A DNA stretch of 64,000 bases from Pseudomonadota bacterium (GCA_021324155.1 JAJPJQ010000042.1:153791-217790); one strand, 5' to 3'; shown: positions 18,667-27,005, counted from the stretch's first letter. Notes: generated by a model not told the origin, from the letters alone. Made by a program: numbers and translations.

Positions 18667-19131
18667 ATGGCGAAATTCACCCTGAAGGTCAACGGCAAGA
18701 GCCATGTGGTCGATGTCGATCCCGAGATGCCGCTGCTGTACGCGCTGCGGAACGATCTCAGGCTCAACGGGCCGAAGTTCGGCTGCGGTCTGGCGCAGTG
18801 CGGCGCGTGCGCCGTTCTCGTCGACGGCAAGGCGATCCGCTCGTGCTCGCTCGAGGTGAAGGATCTCGGCGGCCGCGCGGTCACGACGCTCGAAGGCCTC
18901 GGCACGGTAAAAAATCCGCACCCGCTGCAAAAGGCGTTCATGGAGGAGCAGGCGCTCCAGTGCGGCTACTGCATCAACGGCTTCATCATCGGCGCCAAGG
19001 CGCTGCTCGACTCCAATCCCAAGCCTACCGATGCCGAGATCAAGGAAGCGCTCGAGGGCAATCTCTGCCGCTGCGCGACGCACACGCGTATTCTCCGCGC
19101 CGTCAAGCGCGCTTCCGGACAGGCCGTTTGA
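18667..19131 (+). CDS. [2Fe-2S] subunit of a xanthine-dehydrogenase-family molybdenum hydroxylase
   Basis: Electron-transfer subunit of 154 residues with two [2Fe-2S] clusters. The plant-ferredoxin-like N-terminal domain has CGLAQCGACAVLVDG and a following cysteine in IRSCSLEV. The helical C-terminal domain has CGYCINGFI and GNLCRCATHTRIL. It is preceded by AAAGGAG. The IorA type is suggested because the next gene is an IorB-like large subunit and no FAD subunit is encoded. It delivers electrons from the molybdenum site to an external acceptor. Confidence 0.94.
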   Translation: MAKFTLKVNGKSHVVDVDPEMPLLYALRNDLRLNGPKFGCGLAQCGACAVLVDGKAIRSCSLEVKDLGGRAVTTLEGLGTVKNPHPLQKAFMEEQALQCGYCINGFIIGAKALLDSNPKPTDAEIKEALEGNLCRCATHTRILRAVKRASGQAV

Positions 19132-19141
19132 GGAGAATACG

Positions 19142-21406
19142 ATGAAAACGGAATTATCCCGCCGCGAATTGCTCAAGGCCGGCGGCGCGCTTATCGTGAG
19201 CTTCAACCTCTTTCCTTCGCTGGACCTTTTCGCGGGCGAGGCGCAAGCGCCGGGCATGCCGGATCCGACGCAGCTCGATTCCTGGATCGCCGTCGCGAAG
19301 GACGGCACCGTCACGGTCTTCACCAGCAAGGTCGAGCTCGGGACCGGCATCAAGACCGCGCTCGCGCAGATCGCCGCGGAGGAATTGGACGTGCCGCTCG
19401 GCCGCGTCAGGATCGACATGGGCGATACCGACAAGACGATCGACCAGGCGACGACCTCCGGCAGCCGCACGATCGAACGCGCCGGGCCGCAGATCCGCCA
19501 GGCGGCCGCGGCGGCGCGGAAGGAATTGCTGCGCCTCGCCTCCGAGCGCCTCGGAGCGCCCGCCGACAAGCTCGCCGTCAAGGACGGCGTCGTGAGCGTC
19601 GCCGGCAGCCCGTCGAAGCGCGTCACTTACGCGCAGCTCGTCGGCGGCAAGCGCTTCTACAAGACGATCCAGGCCGAAGGCAAGCTGGGCGAGATGAAGC
19701 TCGCGCAGGACGTCAAGCCAAAGGACCCGAAGGAATACGAAATCGTCGGAAAATCGATCGAGCGCGTCGATGTGCCGCCGAAAACGACTGGTGAAGCGGT
19801 CTACGTCCACGACGTGCGCATCCCTGGCATGCTCCACGGCCGCGTCGTGCGGCCGCCGGTGGTCAACTCCGCGCCTTCCTCGATCGATGAATCCTCGATC
19901 AAGGATATTTCCGGCGTGGTGAAAGTCGTGCGCGAGGGCGCCTTCGTCGGCGTGGTCGCCAAGACCGAATGGGCGGCGATCAAAGCTGCGCGCAATCTTA
20001 AGGTCAATTGGAGCAAGCCCGCGTTTCAGCTCCCCGCCGACCGCGAGCAGCTCGACAAATATCTCACGACGAACAAGAGCTTCACGACGCTCAAACAGGT
20101 CGAGAAAGGCGATCCCGCGGCGGCGATCGACAAGGCCGGCAAGCGCTACGAGGCGGTCTTTCGGTGGCCATTTCAGATGCATGGGATGATCGGCCCGTCG
20201 TGCGCGGTCGCCGACGTGCGCGGCAACAAGGCGACGGTGTGGTCCGGATGCCAGGGGCCGTTCCGCACGCGCGCGTCGATTGCGAGTTTATTGAAAATTC
20301 CCGAAGACAACGTCCGCGTCGTCTATCATGAAGCGTCGGGATCGTACGGGCGGCTCAGCAACGACGACGGCGCCGAAGATGCCGCGCTGCTGTCGCGCGC
20401 CGTGGGCGCGCCGGTGCGCGTCCAGTGGATGCGCCACGACGAGCACGGCTGGGAGCCGAAGGGCCCCGCCCAGCTGCAGAAGGTCCGCGCCGCGGCAGCG
20501 GACGGAAAGATCGTGGCGTGGGAGTTCGTCGACTACAGCCTGCCGTGGACGGTCGCGGCGACGATGACGCTGCTCGCCTCGCAGCAGATCGGGCTGACGA
20601 CAAAAATTCCGGGACAAGGAAACGGCAATCAGGGCGGCGGCGAAATCTACGCCTTCGACAATACCAATGTCCGCGCCGAGGAAATCCCCTGGATGAAGCC
20701 CGAGGCGAATCCGCTCCGCACGAGCAACCTGCGCGCGCCGGGGCAGCTCTCGCGCTGCTTCGCGAGCGAGACGCTGCTGAGCGAGATCGCTGCCGACCTC
20801 GGCGTCGATCCCATCGAGCTGCGCCTGCGCTATCTCGCGGCGGACAAGCGCGCGAGCGACGCGCTCAAGGTCGCCGCCGGGCAAGCCAAGTGGGAGTGGC
20901 ACCGTCAGCCGGCGGCCAATTCCGCGGCCGCGGTTGCGAAGGGCCGCGGCGTCGCGATGACGCGGCGGGCCGGGGGCTACGCCGCGGCGATCGCCGACGT
21001 GGAGGTCGAGCGCGCGACCGGGAAGGTCGCTGTGAAGCGCATCACGCTGTCGCACGACTGCGGCCTCATGGTCAATCCCGACGGGGTCAAGAACCAGGTC
21101 GAGGGCAACATCGTGCAGGGCGTAAGCCGCGCGCTTTACGAGGAAGTGGCCTTCGACGCGACCGGCGTCACGAGCCTCGACTGGGTGAGCTATCCGATTC
21201 TTCGATTTCCCGAAGTGCCGGAGCTCGAAGTCGCGCTCATCGACCGCAGGGAGGTCGCTCCGCTCGGCGCGGGCGAGCTTTCGACTGTGCCTATCCCGGC
21301 CGCAATCGCCAATGCGATCTTCGACGCGACCGGCGCGCGCCTGCGCGACGTGCCGTTCACGCCGCAGCGCGTCCTCGCGGCACTGAAAGCGGCGAAGGCA
21401 GCCTAG
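19142..21406 (+). CDS. Molybdopterin large subunit, isoquinoline 1-oxidoreductase (IorB)-like
   Basis: Catalytic subunit of 754 residues from the ATG at 19142, which sits 11 nt after the small-subunit stop behind GAGGAGAA. The N-terminus SRRELLKAGGALIVSF looks like a twin-arginine signal, as in IorB-type enzymes. The binding-domain duplication is seen in SKVELGTGIKTALAQIAAEEL and GDTDKTIDQATTSGSRTIE. The catalytic Glu lies in GAGELSTVP near the C-terminus, and SHDCGLMVNPDGVKNQVEG contacts the cofactor. It hydroxylates N-heterocycles or oxidises aldehydes using water. The Tat-like signal suggests periplasmic use of a c-type cytochrome or quinone, but this is inference. Confidence 0.92.
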   Translation: MKTELSRRELLKAGGALIVSFNLFPSLDLFAGEAQAPGMPDPTQLDSWIAVAKDGTVTVFTSKVELGTGIKTALAQIAAEELDVPLGRVRIDMGDTDKTIDQATTSGSRTIERAGPQIRQAAAAARKELLRLASERLGAPADKLAVKDGVVSVAGSPSKRVTYAQLVGGKRFYKTIQAEGKLGEMKLAQDVKPKDPKEYEIVGKSIERVDVPPKTTGEAVYVHDVRIPGMLHGRVVRPPVVNSAPSSIDESSIKDISGVVKVVREGAFVGVVAKTEWAAIKAARNLKVNWSKPAFQLPADREQLDKYLTTNKSFTTLKQVEKGDPAAAIDKAGKRYEAVFRWPFQMHGMIGPSCAVADVRGNKATVWSGCQGPFRTRASIASLLKIPEDNVRVVYHEASGSYGRLSNDDGAEDAALLSRAVGAPVRVQWMRHDEHGWEPKGPAQLQKVRAAAADGKIVAWEFVDYSLPWTVAATMTLLASQQIGLTTKIPGQGNGNQGGGEIYAFDNTNVRAEEIPWMKPEANPLRTSNLRAPGQLSRCFASETLLSEIAADLGVDPIELRLRYLAADKRASDALKVAAGQAKWEWHRQPAANSAAAVAKGRGVAMTRRAGGYAAAIADVEVERATGKVAVKRITLSHDCGLMVNPDGVKNQVEGNIVQGVSRALYEEVAFDATGVTSLDWVSYPILRFPEVPELEVALIDRREVAPLGAGELSTVPIPAAIANAIFDATGARLRDVPFTPQRVLAALKAAKAA

Positions 21407-21413
21407 CACCGCG

Positions 21414-22403
21414 ATGCGCATTTCGCGCGCCGAACTGCTTCTCGCGCTCTTTTTCATGCTCGCTGCGGCGCCGGCGCGCGCCGCGTCGCCGCTCACGCGC
21501 GTCGTGATGACGACGGGCTCGTTCGCCGAGCGCGAAGGCGTCGTCTACGTCGCGCAGGACCAGGGATTTTTCCGCAAATACGGCGTCGACATCAGTTTCG
21601 TTCAGGTGCGGAACGGTCCCGTCGGCATGTCGGCGCTCGCCTCCGGCGAATCGCAGTTCCATTGGGGATCCGTCACGGCGGCGAATCTCGGCGCGATCGC
21701 CGAGGGCGCGGACATCGTCTTCATCGCCGGCTTCATCAACAAGCTCACCGGCGCCTTCGTCGTCAATTCCAAAATCAAAACTCCGCAGGACATCAAGGGC
21801 AAGACGCTCGGCGTGAACAGTCTGAGCGGCGGCGGTTGGATGTTTACGATGCTCGCGCTCGACCACTGGGGCCTCGACCCGAAGCGTGACGGCATCAACA
21901 TCCGCTCGCTCGGCAGCGACGGCATCCGCACCGAAGCGCTGTCTTCCGGTGTCATCGACGGCTGTCAGATCGGCTACACGTTTGCCGCGCAGCTCCAGAC
22001 CAAGGGCTTCCGCGTCCTCGCGGATTTGGAGAAGCTGCCGATCGCCTACCAGGGATCCGGAATGATGGCACGCCGCGCATTTGTCACCTCGCAACCGGCG
22101 GTCGTGGAGAACACGCTCCGCGGCCTGCTCGACAGCGTCGCGTTCATCCGCAATCGCGAGAACAAGGCGGCGGTCATGAAAAGTCTCGCGCGCGGGCTGC
22201 GTCTGTCGCGCGTCGAGGACGCCGAGGAAGGCTACAACAGCATCGTCGACATCTACGAGAAAAAAATCTACCCGAGCACCGACGGCATCGCCAACGTCAT
22301 CCGCCTCCTGGGCGCGACGAACGAGAAGATCCGCCGCTTGAAAGCCGCCGATCTGGTCGAGACTTCCGCTGTAAAGAAATTAGAAAAAGAAGGAAGGTTC
22401 TAG
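21414..22403 (+). CDS. NMT1/SsuA-type substrate-binding protein
   Basis: Periplasmic binding protein of 329 residues. The signal peptide has the core LLLALFFMLAAAPARA. The mature start is VVMTTGSFAEREGVVYVAQDQGFFRKYGVDI. The protein ends in a helical region typical of the family (KIRRLKAADLVETSAVKKLEKEG). It lies 7 nt after the molybdenum subunit and is the last gene of the catabolic run, so it probably delivers the ring substrate. It has no linked permease or ATPase. It is a distant paralogue of the proteins at 625, 41547 and 62102. Confidence 0.86.
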   Translation: MRISRAELLLALFFMLAAAPARAASPLTRVVMTTGSFAEREGVVYVAQDQGFFRKYGVDISFVQVRNGPVGMSALASGESQFHWGSVTAANLGAIAEGADIVFIAGFINKLTGAFVVNSKIKTPQDIKGKTLGVNSLSGGGWMFTMLALDHWGLDPKRDGINIRSLGSDGIRTEALSSGVIDGCQIGYTFAAQLQTKGFRVLADLEKLPIAYQGSGMMARRAFVTSQPAVVENTLRGLLDSVAFIRNRENKAAVMKSLARGLRLSRVEDAEEGYNSIVDIYEKKIYPSTDGIANVIRLLGATNEKIRRLKAADLVETSAVKKLEKEGRF

Positions 22404-22412
22404 ACCGGCGTC

Positions 22413-23600
22413 TTACAAGCCGGCTACCGCTTTCTTTTTACTTGGGGCCGGAGCATCCGGCCGCTGTGAATTGTCGATCACAGAACCGAGCACGGGCGTA
22501 ATCTCGCGCTTGATGCGAAGCCCGTTGGCTTCGTCGGGGGCGGCGCGATCGAGCTTGATCTTCAGGCGCAGATTGTTCGGGCTGTCCGAGTTCGCGACGG
22601 CCTGTTCGTCGGTTATTTTCCCCTGCTTGTAGAGCATGAAGAGCGACTGCTCGAAAGTTTGACATCCCTCATGAATGCCTTGATCCATCGCTTCTAGAAG
22701 CTCGCCGGTCTTCCCCTCTTTGATCAGGTCTTTGATGCGCGGTGTGGCCATCAGGATTTCGAGAGCCGCCACGCGCGTGGAGTCTACCGTAGGCACCAGA
22801 CGCTGCGAGATGATGCCTCGGAGATTGAGCGAGAGCTGCATGAGAATCTGGGGATGGCGCGTCTCGGGAAAAAAGTTGAGAATGCGCTCAAACGTCTGGC
22901 AAGCGTTCGCCGAGTGCAGCGTCGCGAGGCACAGGTGACCGGTGTCGGCGAACATGATCGCCGCCTCCATCGATTCGCTGTCGCGGACCTCGCCGATCAT
23001 GACCACATCGGGCGCCTGGCGCACAGCGCGCTTTAGCGCCTCGCCGAACGAAGCGGTATCGAAACCCAGCTCGCGCTGCGTGACAAGGCACTGCTTGTGC
23101 GGGTGCACGAATTCGATCGGATCCTCGACCGTAACGATGTGTCCAGGGCCGGAGGTGTTACGGTAATCGATGAGCGCGGCCAGTGTCGTCGATTTGCCCG
23201 TGCCGGTTGCACCGGCGACGAGCACGAGGCCGCGCTTTCTGACCGACAGCTCTTTCAGCACCGGCGGCAATCCGAGCTCGTCGATCGTCGCGATCTCGCA
23301 CTTGATCGTGCGCACGACCAGCGCGATCGAGCCGCGCTGACGCAGCACGTTGACGCGAAAGCGGCTGACCCTGTCGTGAACCAGCGCCAGGTCCATCTCG
23401 TTCGTGCGGCTGAACTCCTGCCATTGATTCTCGTTCATAATTTCGCGCGCCATCTTTTCGAGATCGCCAGGGGTGAAGACGTCCTTGCCGATGCGCTGCA
23501 TGACGCCTTCGACGCGGTAGACGGGTGGGCTGCCGGCCGTTAGGTACAGGTCTGAGGCATTTTTTTCGACCATCGCTCCGAGGTGTGACGCGATTTCCAT
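22413..23600 (-). CDS. PilT/PilU-family twitching-motility ATPase, PilU-like
   Basis: Hexameric secretion ATPase that drives pilus retraction, 395 residues from the ATG at 23600 (MEIASHLGAMVEKNASDLYL). The reading frame is open to 23816 but that part has no PilT character. Walker A is GATGTGKSTT, the Asp box is TVEDPIEFVH, the Walker B region is VVMIGEVRDSESM, and the His box is HLCLATLHSANA. The C-terminus (GCQTFEQSLFMLYKQGKIT, then DSPNNLRLKIK) matches PilU better than PilT. No pilT or other pil gene is in the window. Three 10-bp repeats lie 64-93 nt upstream of the start. Confidence 0.9.
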   Translation of the reverse strand: MEIASHLGAMVEKNASDLYLTAGSPPVYRVEGVMQRIGKDVFTPGDLEKMAREIMNENQWQEFSRTNEMDLALVHDRVSRFRVNVLRQRGSIALVVRTIKCEIATIDELGLPPVLKELSVRKRGLVLVAGATGTGKSTTLAALIDYRNTSGPGHIVTVEDPIEFVHPHKQCLVTQRELGFDTASFGEALKRAVRQAPDVVMIGEVRDSESMEAAIMFADTGHLCLATLHSANACQTFERILNFFPETRHPQILMQLSLNLRGIISQRLVPTVDSTRVAALEILMATPRIKDLIKEGKTGELLEAMDQGIHEGCQTFEQSLFMLYKQGKITDEQAVANSDSPNNLRLKIKLDRAAPDEANGLRIKREITPVLGSVIDNSQRPDAPAPSKKKAVAGL

Positions 23601-23663
23601 CGAGGTCTCACTTTCCGGGACTTTCGTCGTAGAAATGGCTAGCAATTTTCGATCCGTAAAATT

Positions 23664-23693
23664 GCGCCAAATCGTGCTAAATCGCACCAAATC
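23664..23693. repeat. Three 10-bp tandem repeats upstream of the pilU-like gene
   Basis: Units gcgccaaatc (23664-23673), gtgctaaatc (23674-23683) and gcaccaaatc (23684-23693) follow each other without spacer, with the consensus G-Y-R-C-Y-AAATC-like core. The 10-bp period places each copy on the same helix face, as in a protein-binding array. They lie upstream of the minus-strand start at 23600, in a 415-nt stretch that otherwise holds only one doubtful short reading frame. Confidence 0.45.
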
Positions 23694-23851
23694 TACACCG
23701 CAGAATGCCCTAAAATGGAAAATGTCACACAACAATGAACGCGCTGAACGAAGGGTACCGGTGGCTGCCCATGCTGCGATACGCGTATCGGGTGAATAGC
23801 TTCTCCTGTCCCTCATTCTCAGCGCTTTGATCGGCTGGGAGCGGGACCTCT

Positions 23852-24019
23852 ATGACAGACGCGCTAGAGACATGCGGCCTCAAAATGCTGGCGAGCAAAC
23901 AGATCAAACACGACGATCGGCATTGTTACGAAATCACGCCCGCGGGCCGCAAGTTGCACCACGAACCACTCGTGGAAAAGCGCCTCAAAACCCCTGACGT
24001 GTGGGAAGTGCGGTATTAA
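23852..24019 (+). CDS. Doubtful 55-residue reading frame, winged-helix-like
   Basis: Short frame starting MTDALETCGLKML, ending KTPDVWEVRY, with GGGAG about 10 nt upstream of the ATG. The phrase CYEITPAGRKLHHEP resembles the wing of MarR/PadR-type winged-helix proteins (YxITPAGRxLL), and the preceding LKMLASKQIKHDD could be the recognition-helix end. It would be only part of such a domain. Its stop overlaps the end of the convergent peptidase gene. It could be a remnant or chance; no start-of-domain sequence is found upstream in this frame. Confidence 0.25.
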   Translation: MTDALETCGLKMLASKQIKHDDRHCYEITPAGRKLHHEPLVEKRLKTPDVWEVRY

Positions 24020-25134
24020 GGTCTCGTTAGCTTCTTCTCCAGATACCTCTCGTAGATCCGATACAGCGTCTCCATCGACGCGATGTCGATCCATTCGTTT
24101 TCGGCGTGGAGGTTGCCGACGAGCGGCCGCGTCATGATGACCGGGATGCCGAACTGGCATATGTAGCGCGCGTCGCTGCCGCCGTGCTCGCGGATGAGGC
24201 GCGGCGCCACGCCGGTGATCTCTTCCGTTGCGGCGAGGTAGAGCGGATCCGGCGCGACGTGCGTCGGCTCTGCGACGACGATGATCTCACGCTCGATGCC
24301 GTCGGCGGATTGCGCGACGATCTCTAGGATCTCGCGCCCGCTGTAGGGCGGCGGGAAGCGGATATCGAGGACTGCTTGCGCATGGGATGGGATGCGGTTG
24401 GGCACGCGATTCTCGGTGTAAATCTGGGTCACGGCGCAGGTCGGATGCCAGTGATCGTCGCCGCGCTGAAGGCTCGCAAAATGATTCTGGACGCGCGCGA
24501 CGGCGGCGATAATCCGCTCCATCGGATTCTCGACGAGCCACGGGCGCGACGCGTGGCCGGACGGGCCGTGAGCCATCAGGCGTAGATGCAGAATCCCCTT
24601 CTCCTCGACGGCGATATCGTGGATCGTGCCCGAGTCCGGAAGAATCGCGACGCCGCAGCGGAAACCCGCCTTCTCGAAGAGAAAGCGCGTGCCGTGATTG
24701 CCGCCGTGCTCCTCGTCGGAAGTGATGGCGAGGCCGAGCGAGACGCCGGGACGGCGCTCGTGAAAATCGCGGAAGAGCGCGAGCAGGATCGCGAGCTCGC
24801 CTTTCATGTCGCCGCTGCCGGGGCCGTAGATGCGCCCGTCGCGCACCGACGAGCGGTATTCGGTCCCTTCCGGCCGCGCGACGACGTCGATGTGGGCCAG
24901 CAGCATCACATCGGGCCGCTCGATGGCCGCCGGCAGGACGACCGCCGACGGGCTCCCCTCCTCGGCGAAGCGCCGCACCTCCACCGATTCCGCCTCGGCG
25001 TGGTTGACGACGAACTCCATGCAGCGCTCGATCTCATCGGGCCGGTCGCGCGTGCTCGGTATGAGGATCAGATCGCGCGCGAGCTCGACGAGGCGGTTTT
25101 TCAGGATTTCGCTTTTGCCGCTAGTCACGGTCAT
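24016..25134 (-). CDS. M20-family metallopeptidase (ArgE/DapE-like)
   Basis: Zinc-dependent deacylase or dipeptidase of 372 residues, cytoplasmic. Metal ligands are seen in MLLAHIDVV (His), GSGDMKGELA (bridging Asp), TSDEEHGG (catalytic Glu and metal Glu) and GNLHAENEWI (His). HGPSGHASRPW begins the dimerisation lid. The start overlaps the end of the upstream ATP-grasp gene by 14 nt, so the two are translationally coupled. In such a pair one enzyme could build an amide or peptide bond and the other break or mature it. The substrate is not predictable. Confidence 0.9.
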   Translation of the reverse strand: MTVTSGKSEILKNRLVELARDLILIPSTRDRPDEIERCMEFVVNHAEAESVEVRRFAEEGSPSAVVLPAAIERPDVMLLAHIDVVARPEGTEYRSSVRDGRIYGPGSGDMKGELAILLALFRDFHERRPGVSLGLAITSDEEHGGNHGTRFLFEKAGFRCGVAILPDSGTIHDIAVEEKGILHLRLMAHGPSGHASRPWLVENPMERIIAAVARVQNHFASLQRGDDHWHPTCAVTQIYTENRVPNRIPSHAQAVLDIRFPPPYSGREILEIVAQSADGIEREIIVVAEPTHVAPDPLYLAATEEITGVAPRLIREHGGSDARYICQFGIPVIMTRPLVGNLHAENEWIDIASMETLYRIYERYLEKKLTRP

Positions 25135-26479
25135 AACCCCATTCGACCGGCAGCTCGCTCCACGCGCGCGCGAGGAGGCCGCCGCAGACGGCGTGATCTT
25201 TTCCCATGCACAGGAACTGTCCCTTGGTGACTTTGCCGTCTTCCCCGACGTTCAAGTTGAAAGGGATAATGCCTTTCTCGGCGCCGGGGCGGAAAAGCTC
25301 GCCCGCGCGGCTCATGTGATCGAGGATCTGCGCGCCGTCGAGCGCGCTGCGGAATTGAATGTTCCGCATATGCCACGTCCCACCGGGGAGAAAACGGCGC
25401 GCGAGCACCGCAGGATAGGTTGCGCCGGTGACGCGCGCGTTAATCTCGCAGATGATCGCTTCCGTCTTCGTCTTGCGGCGCACGACGAGAAAATCGGTGC
25501 TCGCGGTGCCGCGGTAGCCTTGCGCGTGGAGCCACGTGCCGGCGATACCCGCCTGCCGGAAGAGGTCTTCTTTAAGGCCGGGAATTTCGGCGGCATAGGA
25601 CGGCGGCGATTGGTTGCCCTCGTGCACGCTCTCGTCGGAAAGGATCTGCTCGGTCCAGTCGAAAAGAAATACTGTATCCTCGTTCAAAAACATCTGGACG
25701 CTCGGCGAGCCCAGACGCTCGATGCCGCGGCAATCCTCGTCGATCCATCCCTGTACCATGCACGGCCCTTCGAAGAAGAGATATTCCGGCGCATCGGACG
25801 GCTGGAAACCGGCGATCGGCGCCTTCACCATGCCGTAGCCGGAGGCGCCTACTTGCGCCTTGATGACGGCTTTCTTGTAGCCCATCGCGCGGAGGCGCTC
25901 GAGGCACGGCGGCACCTCCGCCGGGCTCGCTGACATGAAGGTGTCGAAGACGGGCAGCTTCCGCTCGACCTGATGGAGATGCAAGAGATACTTGTTATTG
26001 CCGTTCTTACTGCCGGCGAGCGTGCTCACCGTCTTTTTTTTCAAACACGCGGCGAGGCGGACGAGCACGGCGTCGGTCACGTAGCCGTCGACCCACGCGG
26101 CGGGATGCTCTTTCAGCTCCGCGAGCATCGGATCGGCGGGCGCGCGCGTATCGCGCTTAGCGGAAAGCTCCTGGTACCGACGGTGATCGAGAACTTCGAA
26201 TGTCGGCAGCGAGAGCTTCAGGTCGCCGGAGAAATAGTCGAGCAGGTTCGTCTCCGGAGGTGCTTCGAGAAGGATTTTATTCGGGCCGCCCTGGAACAAC
26301 GTATTCAGAATGGATATGACGCGCCCGCCGTAGGACTGCGCGCCGGTGATGCGGCGGACCAGCTCGGCCGCTTCGGCGTCGTTCTCGTAGAAGATCGAGC
26401 GCAGATTGCAGAAAAAAAGGACGCTCCGGTCCCAGAACGGCGGCAGACCTTCAGTGGCGATGTGAACTCTAGGAGTCAT
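25121..26479 (-). CDS. ATP-grasp amino-acid/peptide ligase-like protein (PGM1-like)
   Basis: Protein of 452 residues that looks like the ATP-grasp ligases related to pheganomycin PGM1. The N-terminal part (VLFFCNLRSIFY, then YGGRVISILNTLFQGGPNKILLEAP) resembles a pre-ATP-grasp domain. The ATP-grasp core shows NKYLLHLHQVERKLPVFDTF, KAVIKAQVGASGYGMVKAP (nucleotide-binding Lys and Gly loop) and ICEINARVTGATYPAVLA (metal-binding Glu and Asn). Ligases of this fold join a carboxylate to an amine through an acyl-phosphate. The M20 peptidase gene overlaps its end by 14 nt. The PGM1 relationship is an impression from motif layout; product unknown. Confidence 0.72.
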   Translation of the reverse strand: MTPRVHIATEGLPPFWDRSVLFFCNLRSIFYENDAEAAELVRRITGAQSYGGRVISILNTLFQGGPNKILLEAPPETNLLDYFSGDLKLSLPTFEVLDHRRYQELSAKRDTRAPADPMLAELKEHPAAWVDGYVTDAVLVRLAACLKKKTVSTLAGSKNGNNKYLLHLHQVERKLPVFDTFMSASPAEVPPCLERLRAMGYKKAVIKAQVGASGYGMVKAPIAGFQPSDAPEYLFFEGPCMVQGWIDEDCRGIERLGSPSVQMFLNEDTVFLFDWTEQILSDESVHEGNQSPPSYAAEIPGLKEDLFRQAGIAGTWLHAQGYRGTASTDFLVVRRKTKTEAIICEINARVTGATYPAVLARRFLPGGTWHMRNIQFRSALDGAQILDHMSRAGELFRPGAEKGIIPFNLNVGEDGKVTKGQFLCMGKDHAVCGGLLARAWSELPVEWGYDRD

Positions 26480-26518
26480 CGATGCGCGCCGCGTCGGGGA
26501 AGAAGCCGCGCGCCGGCT

Positions 26519-26875
26519 TTAGGAGGAATGGGGAAGCGGCTCGCGATAGTCGTCGGGCTCAATATCGCGGGTGCGAAGCCGCGCGTTCTCCACCTCAAGG
26601 TCGCGCACACGATTCTCCAGCTCGGCTATCGTCTCGCGAGCGCGTCTCACTTCGGTATTCTTGCCGCGCATCGCGAGCGTCGAAGAAACCGAACGCGCGA
26701 CGTAGAGAATCCACGCGACGAAGAGACCGATCAATAGCGAACCGATGACGACGAGATAGAGCGGGACCTCTTCAATGGCGTACTCGGCAACGCGTAGCGT
26801 TACCGGAATCGTGTTCTGCGTCGCGAAGTAGCCGATCGCCGCGCCAAAAACAACTGCGATGAGAAGTGCCAGCAT
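26519..26875 (-). CDS. LapA/DUF1049-family inner-membrane protein
   Basis: Protein of 118 residues with two membrane segments (LALLIAVVFGAAIGYFA, about 2-18, and LYLVVIGSLLIGLFVAWIL, about 39-57), followed by a basic, coiled-coil-like cytoplasmic tail (RETIAELENRVRDLEVENARLR). This layout, with a TQNxxPVxLxx stretch between the helices, is typical of LapA/DUF1049 proteins, which in E. coli take part in lipopolysaccharide assembly control. Good ribosome-binding site (AAAGGAG). Function by family analogy. Confidence 0.82.
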   Translation of the reverse strand: MLALLIAVVFGAAIGYFATQNTIPVTLRVAEYAIEEVPLYLVVIGSLLIGLFVAWILYVARSVSSTLAMRGKNTEVRRARETIAELENRVRDLEVENARLRTRDIEPDDYREPLPHSS

Positions 26876-26987
26876 GATTGACTCCTTTCGTCAGAGCCAA
26901 CGTTCTCTCAGAATGGTAGAGCACGGGAGGAAAAAATCCAGAACCCGCCCGCAGCGTTTATTATGCTCAAGTAGGTTCTGAGAAGGA

Positions 26988-27005
26988 ATCGGGTAAATAC
27001 CCGAT
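26988..27005. promoter_or_regulatory. Perfect 8-bp inverted repeat, possible operator
   Basis: ATCGGGTA-AA-TACCCGAT, with two perfect 8-bp arms and a 2-bp spacer. It lies in the 201-nt gap between the end of the TPR lipoprotein gene (27077) and the start of lapA (26875), 113 nt upstream of the latter. There is no T-run, so it does not look like an intrinsic terminator. The rest of this gap shows no gene. Confidence 0.4.

Noticed and set aside
22404..22440. CCGGC...GCCGG followed by T-rich sequence near the end of the pilU-like gene
   Set aside because: The stem is only 5 bp with a 9-nt loop and the T-run is interrupted and displaced; not convincing as a terminator.
23735..23830. A 31-codon frame beginning MNALNEGYRW
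   Set aside because: No ribosome-binding site, no similarity recognised, and low-complexity end; treated as chance.
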